64,000 bases of DNA from Phosphoribacter sp037046615. Lineage in GTDB: Bacteria; Actinomycetota; Actinomycetes; Actinomycetales; Dermatophilaceae. The stretch spans positions 62,001 through 126,000 of the forward strand of contig JBAOHD010000032.1 in NCBI GenBank assembly GCA_037046615.1, given 5' to 3'. How positions within the stretch are numbered: position 1 is the stretch's first letter; each line of letters opens with the position of its first letter. Below the pieces are notes generated by a model. It saw nothing but the letters and a program-made list of their open reading frames with translations, was not told where the DNA came from and did no database searches. Made by a program: the position numbers and the translations under genes. This document shows, one piece after another, positions 25,728-34,063 of the stretch.

Positions 25728-25871
25728 GAGTCGATACCCGCTGACGAGTCGATACCCGCTGACGAGTCCACGCCTCCCGTCTGGGTATCGACTCGGCGGG
25801 GGGTGGGCAGGCGGGCAGGGGGTGGGTCGATACCCGAGGGCGAGTTATGACTCCGGTCTGGGTATCGACTC
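25728..25871. repeat. Cluster of GAGTCGATACCC boxes upstream of the response regulator
   Basis: The 12-mer occurs at 25728 and 25746 (as an 18-bp tandem repeat), inverted at 25783 and 25860, and as a one-base variant near 25824. It fills a 345-base intergenic region between pckG and the regulator gene that has no other gene. It may be the operator of the two-component system, or a repeat element. Confidence 0.7.
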
Positions 25872-25889
25872 GGCGGGAGGTGGGCAAGG

Positions 25890-25925
25890 GGAAGGGGGCC
25901 ACGGCATACGCCGCAGCCCCCTTCC
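25890..25925 (-). terminator. Terminator downstream of pckG
   Basis: GGAAGGGGGC (25890-25899) pairs with GCCCCCTTCC (25916-25925); the loop contains a GTATGCCG word. It starts 24 bases after the pckG stop on the minus strand. Confidence 0.7.
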
Positions 25926-25948
25926 TGATCTCGTGATCAGGCGATCGA

Positions 25949-27762
25949 TCAGGCGTCAGCCAGCCGCGCCTTCAAGCCGTCGAGCTCGGCCTGGAGGGCC
26001 GGGGCAGCTTGTCGCCGAACTTCGCGAACCACTCCTCGATGAGTGGCAGCTCCTTGCGCCAGTCTTCGACGTCGACCTTGAGCGCCTTGACGACGTCGTC
26101 GTCGGCCATGTCCAGGCCGGTCGATGTCGATGTCCTCGGGGCGCGGCACGAGGCCGACCGGGGTCTCGATGGCGTCGACCTTGCCTTCGAGACGCTCGAC
26201 GATCCACTTGAGGACGCGGGCGTTGTCACCGAAGCCCGGCCACAGGAAGTTGACCGTCGGCGTCCTTGCGGAACCAGTTGACCTGGTAGATCTGCGGCAG
26301 CTTGGCGGCGTCGTGCGCTCTTGCCGATCTCGAGCCAGTGGCTGCATGTAGTCGCCGGCGTTGTAGCCGATGAACGGCAGCATGGCCATCGGGTCGCGGC
26401 GGACGACGCCGACCGCGCCGACGGCCGCGGCGGTCGTCTCGGACGAGCAGCGTGGCGCCGACGAAGGTGCCGTGGTTCCAGTCTGCGCGACTCGTAGACC
26501 AGCGGGACGGTCGTCGCGCGGCGGCCACCGAAGAGGATCGCGTCGATCGGCACACCGTTGGGGTTGTCGTACTCGGCGGCGAGCATCGGGCACTGCGTGG
26601 CCGGCGTGCGTGAAGCGGCTGTTGGGGTGCGCGCGACAGCTCGCTGCTCTCGGGCGTCCAGTCTGTTGCCCTTCCAGTCGGTCAGGTGAGCCGGCTTCTC
26701 CTTGGTCATGCCCTCCCACCAGACGTCGCCGTCATCGGTGAGCGCGACGTTGGTGAAGATCGAGTTGCCCTTCTCGATGGTGCGCATCGCCATGGGGTTG
26801 GTGTTCATGCCGGTGCCGGGGGCGACGCCGAAGAGCCCGAACTCGGGGTTCACGGCATACAGGCGACCGTCTTCACCGAAGCGCATCCACGCGATGTCGT
26901 CGCCGATCATCTCGGCCTTCCAGCCCGGCGATGGTGGGCTCGAGCATCGCGAGGTTGGTCTTGCCGCACGCTGACGGGAAGGCGCCGGCGATGTACGTTG
27001 ACGACTTGCCCTCGGGCGAGGTGAGCTTGAGGATGAGCATGTGCTCGGCCATCCAGCCCTCGTCGCGGGCCATCGCCGAGGCGATGCGCAGCGAGTAGCA
27101 CTTCTTGCCCAGCAGTGCGTTGCCGCCGTAACCCGAACCGTAAGACCAGATTTCGCGGGTCTCGGGGAAGTGGGTGATGTACTTGGTGTCGCTGCACGGC
27201 CACGGCACGTCTTCCTGGCCGGGCTCGAGCGGGGCGCCGACGGAGTGCAGACCCTGGACGAAGTCGGCCTGGAGCTCCTCCATCTTGGCCAGAACCGGCG
27301 CGCCGATGCGGGCCATGATGTTCATGTTGATCGACGACGTAGGCGGAGTCGGTGAGCTCGACACCGAACATCGGGACCTTGGCCTCGAGGTGGCCCATGA
27401 CGAACGGGATGACGTACATCGTGCGGCCCTTCATGCACCCGGCGATACAGCCCGCGTCATGATCTCCTTCATCTCGGCCGGGTCCATCCAGTGGTTGGTC
27501 GGGCCGGCGTCTTCCTCCTTCTCGGAGTTGATGAAGGTGCGGTCCTCGACGCGGGCGACGTCGCTCGGGCTCGAGACGCAGTCCAGTAGGAGTTGGGCTT
27601 CTTCTCGTCGTTGAGACGCGTGAACGTCCCGGCCGCGACGAGCTCCTGAGCCAGCGCGTCGATCTCCTCCGGCGTCCCCGTGACCCAGTGGATCTTGTCG
27701 GGGGTCGTCAGTGCGGCGACCTCCTCGACCCAGGCAGCCAAGGCCTTGTGCGTGGTGCTCAT
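25949..27762 (-). pseudogene. pckG: Phosphoenolpyruvate carboxykinase (GTP), many frameshifts as written
   Basis: Joined across frames the protein is a full-length (about 600 residues) GTP-PEPCK, which converts oxaloacetate and GTP to PEP in gluconeogenesis. It starts MSTTHKALAAW at ATG 27762 after an AAAGGG site. Key segments appear in different frames: SSPSDVARVEDRTFI, GRTMYVIPFVMG, GYGGNALLGKKCYSLRIAS, the kinase loop GAFPSACGKTNLAML, VNPEFGLFGVAPGTG and TVNFLWPGFGDNARVLKW. About 14 breaks occur in 1.8 kb, mostly single extra bases, with no loss of conserved residues. I take the gene as functional and the sequence as faulty here. Confidence 0.9.
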
Positions 27763-28087
27763 CGGCTTTTCGTCCCTTTCCTGCGTCACGCGCGGACGCG
27801 TTCGGTTGCGGTGGTCGAGGGCCGGCAACGCTTGGGACGGACGGAACGCCGCCCGAGAGACGTGCCAGACGCCTCGGTCCCCCCCACGCTATCCCGGGGG
27901 GCCATGGCACCGGAACCGGTCGGAGGTCCCCACCTGGTGAGTCGGCTCACAAGATCTCCGACAGGGGGGTGGCGGGCGGATAGGTGGTGTGACCTGGGTG
28001 AACGTGAGGTTACGGATTTCTTCCACGGCCAGGTATGCCGGTACGCTTGCTCCTCGTTGCGCCCGCAGGTGTGGGGCGTGGCGACCG

Positions 28088-28160
28088 GCGCCCGTAGCTC
28101 AACGGATAGAGCATCTGACTACGGATCAGAAGGTTAGGGGTTCGAATCCCTTCGGGCGCG
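28088..28160 (+). tRNA. tRNA-Arg (anticodon ACG)
   Basis: This 73-base gene has acceptor GCGCCCG with CGGGCGC, D-arm TAGCTCAACGGATAGAGCA, anticodon arm TCTGACTACGGATCAGA (anticodon ACG) and T-arm GGGGTTCGAATCCC. CCA is not encoded. Confidence 0.95.
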
Positions 28161-28169
28161 CTTTTTGGG

Positions 28170-28213
28170 ATGACGCTCCTTTTGGCTGTTAAGGCGGAAG
28201 AGCGTCATTTTTT
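28170..28213 (+). terminator. Rho-independent terminator after tRNA-Arg
   Basis: ATGACGCTC (28170-28178) pairs with GAGCGTCAT (28200-28208), followed by a run of six Ts. This is the only classic stem-plus-T-run terminator I found in the window. Confidence 0.85.
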
Positions 28214-28281
28214 GCGTTTGGGGCCATTGCCGGCGTCCCCAGTCCGGCGCTCAGGGTCAGCGGGACATCGTCGCGTGGATC

Positions 28282-28800
28282 ATGCTGCATCCTGAGGACG
28301 AGTTCTCCCTGGCGGAGATCGGCCGAGCCGTGGGGGTGTCGGGTCCGACCGTGATGCGGGAAGTGGACCGGTTGGCTCAGGCCGGTCTGGTCCGGCATGC
28401 CAGGCGCGGCAACCAGCGGTTGGTGCGCGCCGAGACTGAGAGTCCGGTGTTTGGGCCGTTGGCGGCGTTGATGGCGGTGACGTTCGGGCCGGTGCCGGTG
28501 CTGCGCGAGCTGCTGGCCGAGGTGGCAGGGGTGCGTCAGGCATGGATCTTCGGCTCGTGGGCTGCCCGCTACGCCCAGCAGCCCGGCCCGGTCCCGGGGG
28601 ACATCGACGTGCTGGTCGTAGGCACAGCGGACCTCGACGTCCTTGAGGGCGTGGCGCGGGCCGCGACGGGGCGTCTGGGGCGGGAGGTGTCGATTCGGCG
28701 GGTGCGTCCGCAGGCCTGGGACGAGGCGGACGCCGACCCGTTCAAAACGACTGTGACTTCACGCCCGATGGTTGCCCTCATCGGCGGCGAGAGCGCATGA
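28282..28800 (+). CDS. HTH-nucleotidyltransferase (MNT-type antitoxin candidate)
   Basis: This 172-residue protein has an N-terminal winged helix (FSLAEIGRAVGVSGPTVMREVDRLAQAGLV) and a minimal nucleotidyltransferase domain with FGSWAARYAQQ and GDIDVLVVG (the G-S and D-x-D motifs) near residues 92-115. Related MNT proteins AMPylate and silence a HEPN toxin encoded next door. The upstream reading frame stays open into QGQRDIVAW without a start codon, so the natural N-terminus may be slightly longer and damaged. It overlaps the HEPN-like gene by ATGA. Confidence 0.7.
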   Translation: MLHPEDEFSLAEIGRAVGVSGPTVMREVDRLAQAGLVRHARRGNQRLVRAETESPVFGPLAALMAVTFGPVPVLRELLAEVAGVRQAWIFGSWAARYAQQPGPVPGDIDVLVVGTADLDVLEGVARAATGRLGREVSIRRVRPQAWDEADADPFKTTVTSRPMVALIGGESA

Positions 28801-29084
28801 CCCGTTGGGGCACCGGGCAGGAGGAGGTTGAGTCGACGCTGGCTGCGGGTGACCTCGAGCAGGTCACCCCGTCGACGGAGAACGCGACGCGGTTGTTGGC
28901 TGAGGCCCAGCGGCACCTGCGCTCGGCCGCGCTCGTGGCCGACGCCGACCCTGCTGGTGGGTATGACTTGCTGTATGCCGCGGCACGCAAGGCGATGGCC
29001 GCGGTCCTCGCCGAAGACTTGCCGAAGGCCCGAGACATCGTCACCGCGATGGGCCACCTGCTTCCCCATCTGCAACCGTGGTGA
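28797..29084 (+). CDS. HEPN-like protein with apparent internal deletion
   Basis: This 95-residue protein begins MTRWGTGQEEVESTL, continues with the helix TENATRLLAEAQRHLRSAAL and the segment GGYDLLYAAARKAMAAVLA, then jumps directly to EDLPKARDIVTAMGHLLPHL. From my memory of the family, homologues carry roughly 40-50 more residues at the jump (near base 29013), including the R-x4-6-H-type catalytic segment. The join is in frame. If so the toxin is inactive and the pair is a fossil TA module. This comparison is from knowledge of the family, not from an alignment. Confidence 0.6.
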   Translation: MTRWGTGQEEVESTLAAGDLEQVTPSTENATRLLAEAQRHLRSAALVADADPAGGYDLLYAAARKAMAAVLAEDLPKARDIVTAMGHLLPHLQPW

Positions 29085-29252
29085 GCCCCCCGGCCGGCCT
29101 GGTCCGCCCGGACACATCAGTGTCTGGCCAGAGCTGCGTCGGCGCTCACCCCGGGTTGACCGCCCCGACCCCACGCTCCCGCACGGTCAGCTGATCGAGC
29201 AGGAGCCAGATCGTGACGTCTGGCAGTGGGGCATAACGGGTACGAGCAACTT

Positions 29253-30659
29253 ATGCTTGCCGATCGTGAAGCCAGTGCGGACGGCGACGACGTGAAGCGG
29301 TTCGTTCACGGCGTCCTGGTGGGCGGCCGTTACAAGCTCGACGCCCTGATCGCCTCAGGCGGGATGGGCGATGTTTGGCGAGCCGAGGACACGACTCTCG
29401 CCCGCACCGTGGCCGTCAAGATCATGCGCCCGGACACGTCCGCCGAGCCGGTCTTTGCCCAGCGCTTCCACGAGGAAGCCCTCCTCACCGCCGGCCTGTC
29501 GCACCACAACATCGCGACGCTCTTCGACTACGGCGTCCATGACAGCGTCGCCTACATCGTCATGGAGCTCGTCGAAGGCCACTCGCTGGCCAAGGAGATC
29601 CGCGAGCATGGCGCCTTCGACCCCGCGCGGGTGCGCTCGATCGTCGGGCAGATGGCCCTGGCCCTCAACGCCGCCCACGAGGCCGGTGTCGTCCACCGTG
29701 ACATCAAGCCGGCCAACGTCCTGCTCACCGAGGACGGCGTCGTCAAACTCACCGACTTCGGCATCGCCCGAGCAGCTAACGCCAGTGGCCTGACCAAGAC
29801 CGGCGAAGTCCTCGGCACCCCGCACTATCTCAGCCCCGAGCAGGCCCTCGGCCGCACCGCGACCGCCGCGAGCGACCTCTACGCCCTCGGGGTCGTCGCT
29901 CACGAACTCCTCACCGGACGGCGCCCATTCGACCGTGACACCCCGGTCGCCACCGCCCTCGCGCACATCACCGAGCCGATGCCGACGCTGCCGGTCACGG
30001 TGCCGGTCGATGTGGTCGACATCATCAGCCGCTGCCTCGCCAAGGAGCCGGCGGCGCGGCCGGCTTCCGCCCGCGAGGTCGCCACGGCCTTCGGCATGTC
30101 ATGGGTCGAGATCCAAGCCCCGCGCGGTCCCAAGGGCGACCTGACCCGCTCGGCGATCCCATCCGAGGCCAAGCTCGTCGACCTCATGATCCGTCCGGGA
30201 TCGCGCGTGCTCGACGCTGGCTGCGGCTCCGGTCGCCTGGGTGCCGCGCTCGCCGCGCTCGGGCACACGGTCGTCGGCATCGACATCGACGCTGGGGCCC
30301 TCGCCCGCGCCAAGGATGCCGAACCGGAAGCGCGGTGGCTTGAGCTCGACCTCCTCGACCTGTCGATGGAGGCACTCGGGGAGAGCGTCCCGTTCGACGC
30401 GATCGCCTGGATCAGCAGCGGCATCCTCGCGATCACTCCGCAAAACCGCTCAGAGGTCTTCCGCCGCCTCGCCGTGTGCTGCTCCCCACGCGGCCGGATC
30501 GTCGTCGAATATCGCACCGACGCGGGCTACTCCTATCAACAGTTCCGCGACGACTTCCTCGCCGCCGGGCTCATCCCCGACGTCGGCTTCTCCGGGTGGG
30601 ACCTGCGCCCGTATGCCGTGGATGCGCTGAGCACCGTCGTCCTGCTGTCGCGCCGCTGA
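29253..30659 (+). CDS. Serine/threonine protein kinase fused to a SAM-dependent methyltransferase
   Basis: A 468-residue single-frame protein. The kinase domain (about residues 25-275) has ASGGMGDVWRA, VAVKIM, HRDIKPANVLL (about 148), the Mg-binding LTDFGIA and LGTPHYLSPEQA, all intact. The C-terminal domain (about 300-468) is a class I methyltransferase with VLDAGCGSGRLGAALAALG and VVGIDIDAGAL (about 319-345). There is no membrane helix, unlike PknA/PknB. The start may be GTG 29226, ATG 29253 or GTG 29292. The fusion is unusual; the kinase may control methylation of a shared target. Confidence 0.85.
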   Translation: MLADREASADGDDVKRFVHGVLVGGRYKLDALIASGGMGDVWRAEDTTLARTVAVKIMRPDTSAEPVFAQRFHEEALLTAGLSHHNIATLFDYGVHDSVAYIVMELVEGHSLAKEIREHGAFDPARVRSIVGQMALALNAAHEAGVVHRDIKPANVLLTEDGVVKLTDFGIARAANASGLTKTGEVLGTPHYLSPEQALGRTATAASDLYALGVVAHELLTGRRPFDRDTPVATALAHITEPMPTLPVTVPVDVVDIISRCLAKEPAARPASAREVATAFGMSWVEIQAPRGPKGDLTRSAIPSEAKLVDLMIRPGSRVLDAGCGSGRLGAALAALGHTVVGIDIDAGALARAKDAEPEARWLELDLLDLSMEALGESVPFDAIAWISSGILAITPQNRSEVFRRLAVCCSPRGRIVVEYRTDAGYSYQQFRDDFLAAGLIPDVGFSGWDLRPYAVDALSTVVLLSRR

Positions 30660-30686
30660 GCTTCGCCGGGACCGCAGGCCAGAGAC

Positions 30687-31511
30687 TCACTCGGGCCGGT
30701 CACCGAGCACAGCGCTCGGCAAGCTGGCCCCAGCGCCTGCAAAGCGCACTCCGACGATCCGCCCGTCGTCGTCCAGGTCGACGGTGATCGACCCAGAGTC
30801 TGGGTCCGCCCCCGTGATCGCCGCCGTCCCCGCTTCTCCCAGAGCGAGGTATGCCGTGTCGCTCGCCTCGTCGTAATCGAGCCACAGCCGCCCCGGACCG
30901 TCGTCGACGGCACCCGGCCCCACACCTGGCGTTGCACCCAGCCCGCTCATCCGTCCACCCACACCGGCCACCCTGGCAGCACGGGTCTCGGGCAGCTCGA
31001 CGGGACCGAGCAGGTGGATCCAGCGGTGATCTTGCTGGCCCGGCATACGCTCCAGCTCGTGCACCAACGGCGTTGCGCCCGAGGCCAACTCGCGAAGGCA
31101 GGCTTCCACGGCATACCGATCGGCGAAGCCGTGCAGGCGTTCTGTGCGGGTCTTGAGTTCACCGGGGGCCTGAGCCCCGCGCAGCAGCAGGACGGTGAGC
31201 AGCGCTCGCTCCGGTGCGCCGACGCCGAAAGTTTCGAGCGTTTCGGTGAGTCGCTGCTTGTATTTCACTGCGCGGCCGCCGGAGTCGGCGCGCACGAGCC
31301 GCACGAGCTGCCGCTGTTGGAGACGCAAGGTGACCTCGACGAGGGTGTTGTCGTCGTAGTCGACGACGGGGTCGCGGCTCGTGCTCTGGTTGCACGCCAG
31401 GCGCAGCGAGTTGAGGGTCATCGGGTAGCTCGCGGGGACGGTGATCTCCTTCTCCATGAGCGAGCCGAGGACGCGTTGTTCCTGGGGGTCGAGGTGGGGC
31501 AGGTCAGCCAT
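30687..31511 (-). CDS. YceH-like (DUF480) protein with C-terminal DUF2283 domain
   Basis: This 274-residue protein begins with the DUF480 double winged-helix fold (LDPQEQRVLGSLMEKEITVP, then SLRLACNQSTSRDPVV, then LLRGAQAPGELKTRTERLHGF). After a Gly-rich linker (about 195-210) a short beta domain of the DUF2283 type follows: LWLDYDEASDTAYLALGE and ITVDLDDDGRIVGVRF. DUF480 proteins are of unknown function. The gene is convergent with the kinase-methyltransferase, 27 bases away. Confidence 0.75.
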   Translation of the reverse strand: MADLPHLDPQEQRVLGSLMEKEITVPASYPMTLNSLRLACNQSTSRDPVVDYDDNTLVEVTLRLQQRQLVRLVRADSGGRAVKYKQRLTETLETFGVGAPERALLTVLLLRGAQAPGELKTRTERLHGFADRYAVEACLRELASGATPLVHELERMPGQQDHRWIHLLGPVELPETRAARVAGVGGRMSGLGATPGVGPGAVDDGPGRLWLDYDEASDTAYLALGEAGTAAITGADPDSGSITVDLDDDGRIVGVRFAGAGASLPSAVLGDRPE

Positions 31512-31586
31512 GGCCCCAGTTGTAGCCCACCAGGGCGGTCTGCGGCGATAGCCCGCGTTGCTTGCCGAGGCGTAATCTCACGTGCC

Positions 31587-33209
31587 ATGGCCAGAGTCCT
31601 GGGGCAGATCGGCGGGTCCAGCGAGGGCAGTCAGAGCAATGCCGACCTGGTCGTCCGGGGCGCGCGGATCGTGCCGATTGACCGAGCCGCTCCTGGCGGG
31701 GTCGTCGACATGCGCGTGGCTGGGGGCCGAGTCGTCGAGGTCGGGACAGGTGTGCGGCCGGATGCTGGCGACCAGGTGCTGGACGCCGACGGTCGGTGGG
31801 TGATCCCCGGGCTCTGGGACGCTCACGTCCACCTCACCCAGTGGGCGTTGCTGTCCGGTCGGCTCGACACGTCCGCGGCGACGTGCGCCGAGGAGGTCCT
31901 GGCACTCGTGCGCGCGCGGGTGGCGGCGCGAGGGGACCGGGAGCGGGCGGCATACTCGGCAAACTCGGTTGTCGAGGGCTATGGCCATCGCACCGCGACT
32001 TGGCCGCGGCAGCCCACGGTCGCCGAGCTCGACGCCGTGAGCGGTCCCGTCCCGGTGGTCCTCGTGAGCGGCGACGCCCACCACGGCTGGCTCAACTCGG
32101 CGGCGCTCGCCCGCTTCGGCCTGCCCCCGCGGGAGGGGGTCGTGGCCGAGGACGAGTGGTATCCGATCTTCGCCCGCCTCGGTGAGCTCACGTCTCACGC
32201 AGCGACGGAAATGCTGGTGCGACAAGCTGTCATGGCCGCGCATGCCCGGGGCATCGTCGGGGTGGTCGACCTCGAGTGGGGTGACGCGCCCGCTCAATGG
32301 CAGGCCCGGTATGCCGCGGGGTTGCGGTCGCTGCGCGTCCGCGCCGGGGTCTATGCCGACCGGCTCGACGCCACGCTCGCCGCTGGTCGACGCAGCGGGG
32401 ATCTGCTCGTGCCGGGGCAGGAGTTGCTGACGATGGGTCCCTTCAAGGTCATCTCGGACGGCTCACTCAACACGCGGACGGCCTTCTGTCATGAGCCGTA
32501 TGTCGACGGTCTCGGGGCTGATGCGGGCCGGGGAGTCGGCACGCGGGGCGCGCTCAACCTCGACCCCGCCGACCTCACCGAGGCGCTCAGACGCGCGACC
32601 CGTGGGGGCCTCGACGTGGCGGTGCACGCGATCGGTGACGCAGCGCTCGACGTCGCCCTCGCGGCCGTGGCCAGCGCTGGGGCCCGCGGCTCGATCGAGC
32701 ATGCCCAACTCGTCTGTGCCGACGCGCCCGCGCGGATGGCTGCGCTCGGCCTCACCGCCAGTGTCCAGCCCGCGCACTTGCTCGACGACCGTGAGGCCAT
32801 CGCCCAGTGTTGGCCCGACCGCTCCGACCGGTGTTATGCCTTCCGCGCCCTCCTGGACGCCGGGGCGCCGCTCGCCCTCGGCTCGGACGCACCCGTGTCG
32901 CCGCTGGACCCCTGGCTGGCCATGGCGGCGGCCGTCCACCGCACGGCCGACACGCAGCCGTCCTGGCACCCGGAGCAGGCCCTCACCGTCCGCGAGGCGC
33001 TCGCGGCGTCGGTCGACGGCCAGGGCACGCTCCGCGTCGGATCTCGGGGTGACCTCGTGCTCCTCGACGCAGACCCGCTCGGACAAGACCCGAGTGCGGT
33101 CGCCGAGCACGCGGCATACCTGCGGGGTATGCCGGTCGCCGCGACGCTCGTGGCTGGAGAGTTGGTCTGGGCGACAGCGGATTTCGGTAGTGTCCCGGGC
33201 CATGAGTGA
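31587..33209 (+). CDS. Amidohydrolase 3 family metal-dependent hydrolase (YtcJ-like)
   Basis: A 540-residue enzyme of the amidohydrolase superfamily. It has the metal motif DAHVHL (about 82), SGDAHHGWLNSAAL, KVISDGSLNTRTA, the metal-binding VAVHAIGDAAL and SIEHAQLV, and the terminal Asp in LALGSDAPVSPLDPW. The C-terminal small domain follows (GDLVLLDADPLG). This layout matches exoenzyme regulatory/N-substituted formamide hydrolases. The substrate is unknown. Its stop overlaps the start of the next hydrolase gene by 8 bases, so they form an operon. Confidence 0.85.
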   Translation: MARVLGQIGGSSEGSQSNADLVVRGARIVPIDRAAPGGVVDMRVAGGRVVEVGTGVRPDAGDQVLDADGRWVIPGLWDAHVHLTQWALLSGRLDTSAATCAEEVLALVRARVAARGDRERAAYSANSVVEGYGHRTATWPRQPTVAELDAVSGPVPVVLVSGDAHHGWLNSAALARFGLPPREGVVAEDEWYPIFARLGELTSHAATEMLVRQAVMAAHARGIVGVVDLEWGDAPAQWQARYAAGLRSLRVRAGVYADRLDATLAAGRRSGDLLVPGQELLTMGPFKVISDGSLNTRTAFCHEPYVDGLGADAGRGVGTRGALNLDPADLTEALRRATRGGLDVAVHAIGDAALDVALAAVASAGARGSIEHAQLVCADAPARMAALGLTASVQPAHLLDDREAIAQCWPDRSDRCYAFRALLDAGAPLALGSDAPVSPLDPWLAMAAAVHRTADTQPSWHPEQALTVREALAASVDGQGTLRVGSRGDLVLLDADPLGQDPSAVAEHAAYLRGMPVAATLVAGELVWATADFGSVPGHE

Positions 33210-33903
33210 CGCGACGATCCTGCTCATCCACGGCCTCGGCGGCAACGTCCACGTGTGGGACAGCGTGCGCGAGCACCTCGCCGGCCGAGAGGTCGTCGCG
33301 CTCGACCTCGCGGGCCACGGGCAGGGACGGCGACTCGCGCGTTACGACGTGGGCGGGATGACGGCCGACCTCGCCTCCCAGCTCGATCCGACGCGCCGGT
33401 ATGCCGTGCTCGGCCACTCCCTCGGCGGCGTAATAGCGCTGGCCTTGGGCTCGAGGTGGTTTGGCATCGACGTCGAGCGGGTCGTCGGTGTCGGGATCAA
33501 GGTGGCGTGGACCGACAGCGAGCGTGAGTTCGTCGCGGCGCTGGCGGCCAAGCCGGTGGCGTGGTTCGACACGCGCGAGGCTGCGCTCGAGCGGTTCCTT
33601 AAGGTGGCTGGGTTGGTGGGGCTCGTGCCGCCGGACTCGGCTGTGGCGGCGGCCGGTGTGATCGACATCGACGGGCGGTGGCGGATGACCGTCGACCCGG
33701 CGACGCCGGGGGTCGGGGCGCCTGACATGGTGGGCCTGCTCGCGGCCTGCCGGGCCGACGTCGTGCTTGCGCGAGGTGAACTCGACCCGATGGTGAGTGA
33801 GGGTGACCTCGATGCCCTTGTGCCAGCGCACGTCACGCTGGCTGGTCTGGGTCACAACCCGCACGTGGAGTCACCCGCCCTGGTCGCTGCCCTGCTGCAC
33901 TGA
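33202..33903 (+). CDS. Alpha/beta-fold hydrolase
   Basis: A 233-residue protein with the oxyanion motif LIHGLGGNVHVWD, the nucleophile elbow GHSLGG (Ser near 73), an acidic ARGELDPMV near 195 and the catalytic His in LAGLGHNPHVESP near 217. It has the length of small esterases or lactonases with a short lid. It is translationally coupled to the amidohydrolase and may act on its product. Confidence 0.8.
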   Translation: MSDATILLIHGLGGNVHVWDSVREHLAGREVVALDLAGHGQGRRLARYDVGGMTADLASQLDPTRRYAVLGHSLGGVIALALGSRWFGIDVERVVGVGIKVAWTDSEREFVAALAAKPVAWFDTREAALERFLKVAGLVGLVPPDSAVAAAGVIDIDGRWRMTVDPATPGVGAPDMVGLLAACRADVVLARGELDPMVSEGDLDALVPAHVTLAGLGHNPHVESPALVAALLH

Positions 33904-34063
33904 CACTGCGGCATACGAGAGCCTCCACCATGTGACCTCTCGGCGCGCGAGATGACCCCCCGGGAAATCGGCGGTGACTTAACCGCGCACAACTCCCCAT
34001 CGGGTGGTGAAATGTGCCATCGCGGTTCAGCAACGGTGCTGCTACTACGTGAAGGAGTCCGCC

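Noticed and set aside
25949..27762. Programmed ribosomal frameshifting in pckG
   Set aside because: About 14 shifts without slippery sites or recoding signals cannot be programmed; sequence error is far simpler.
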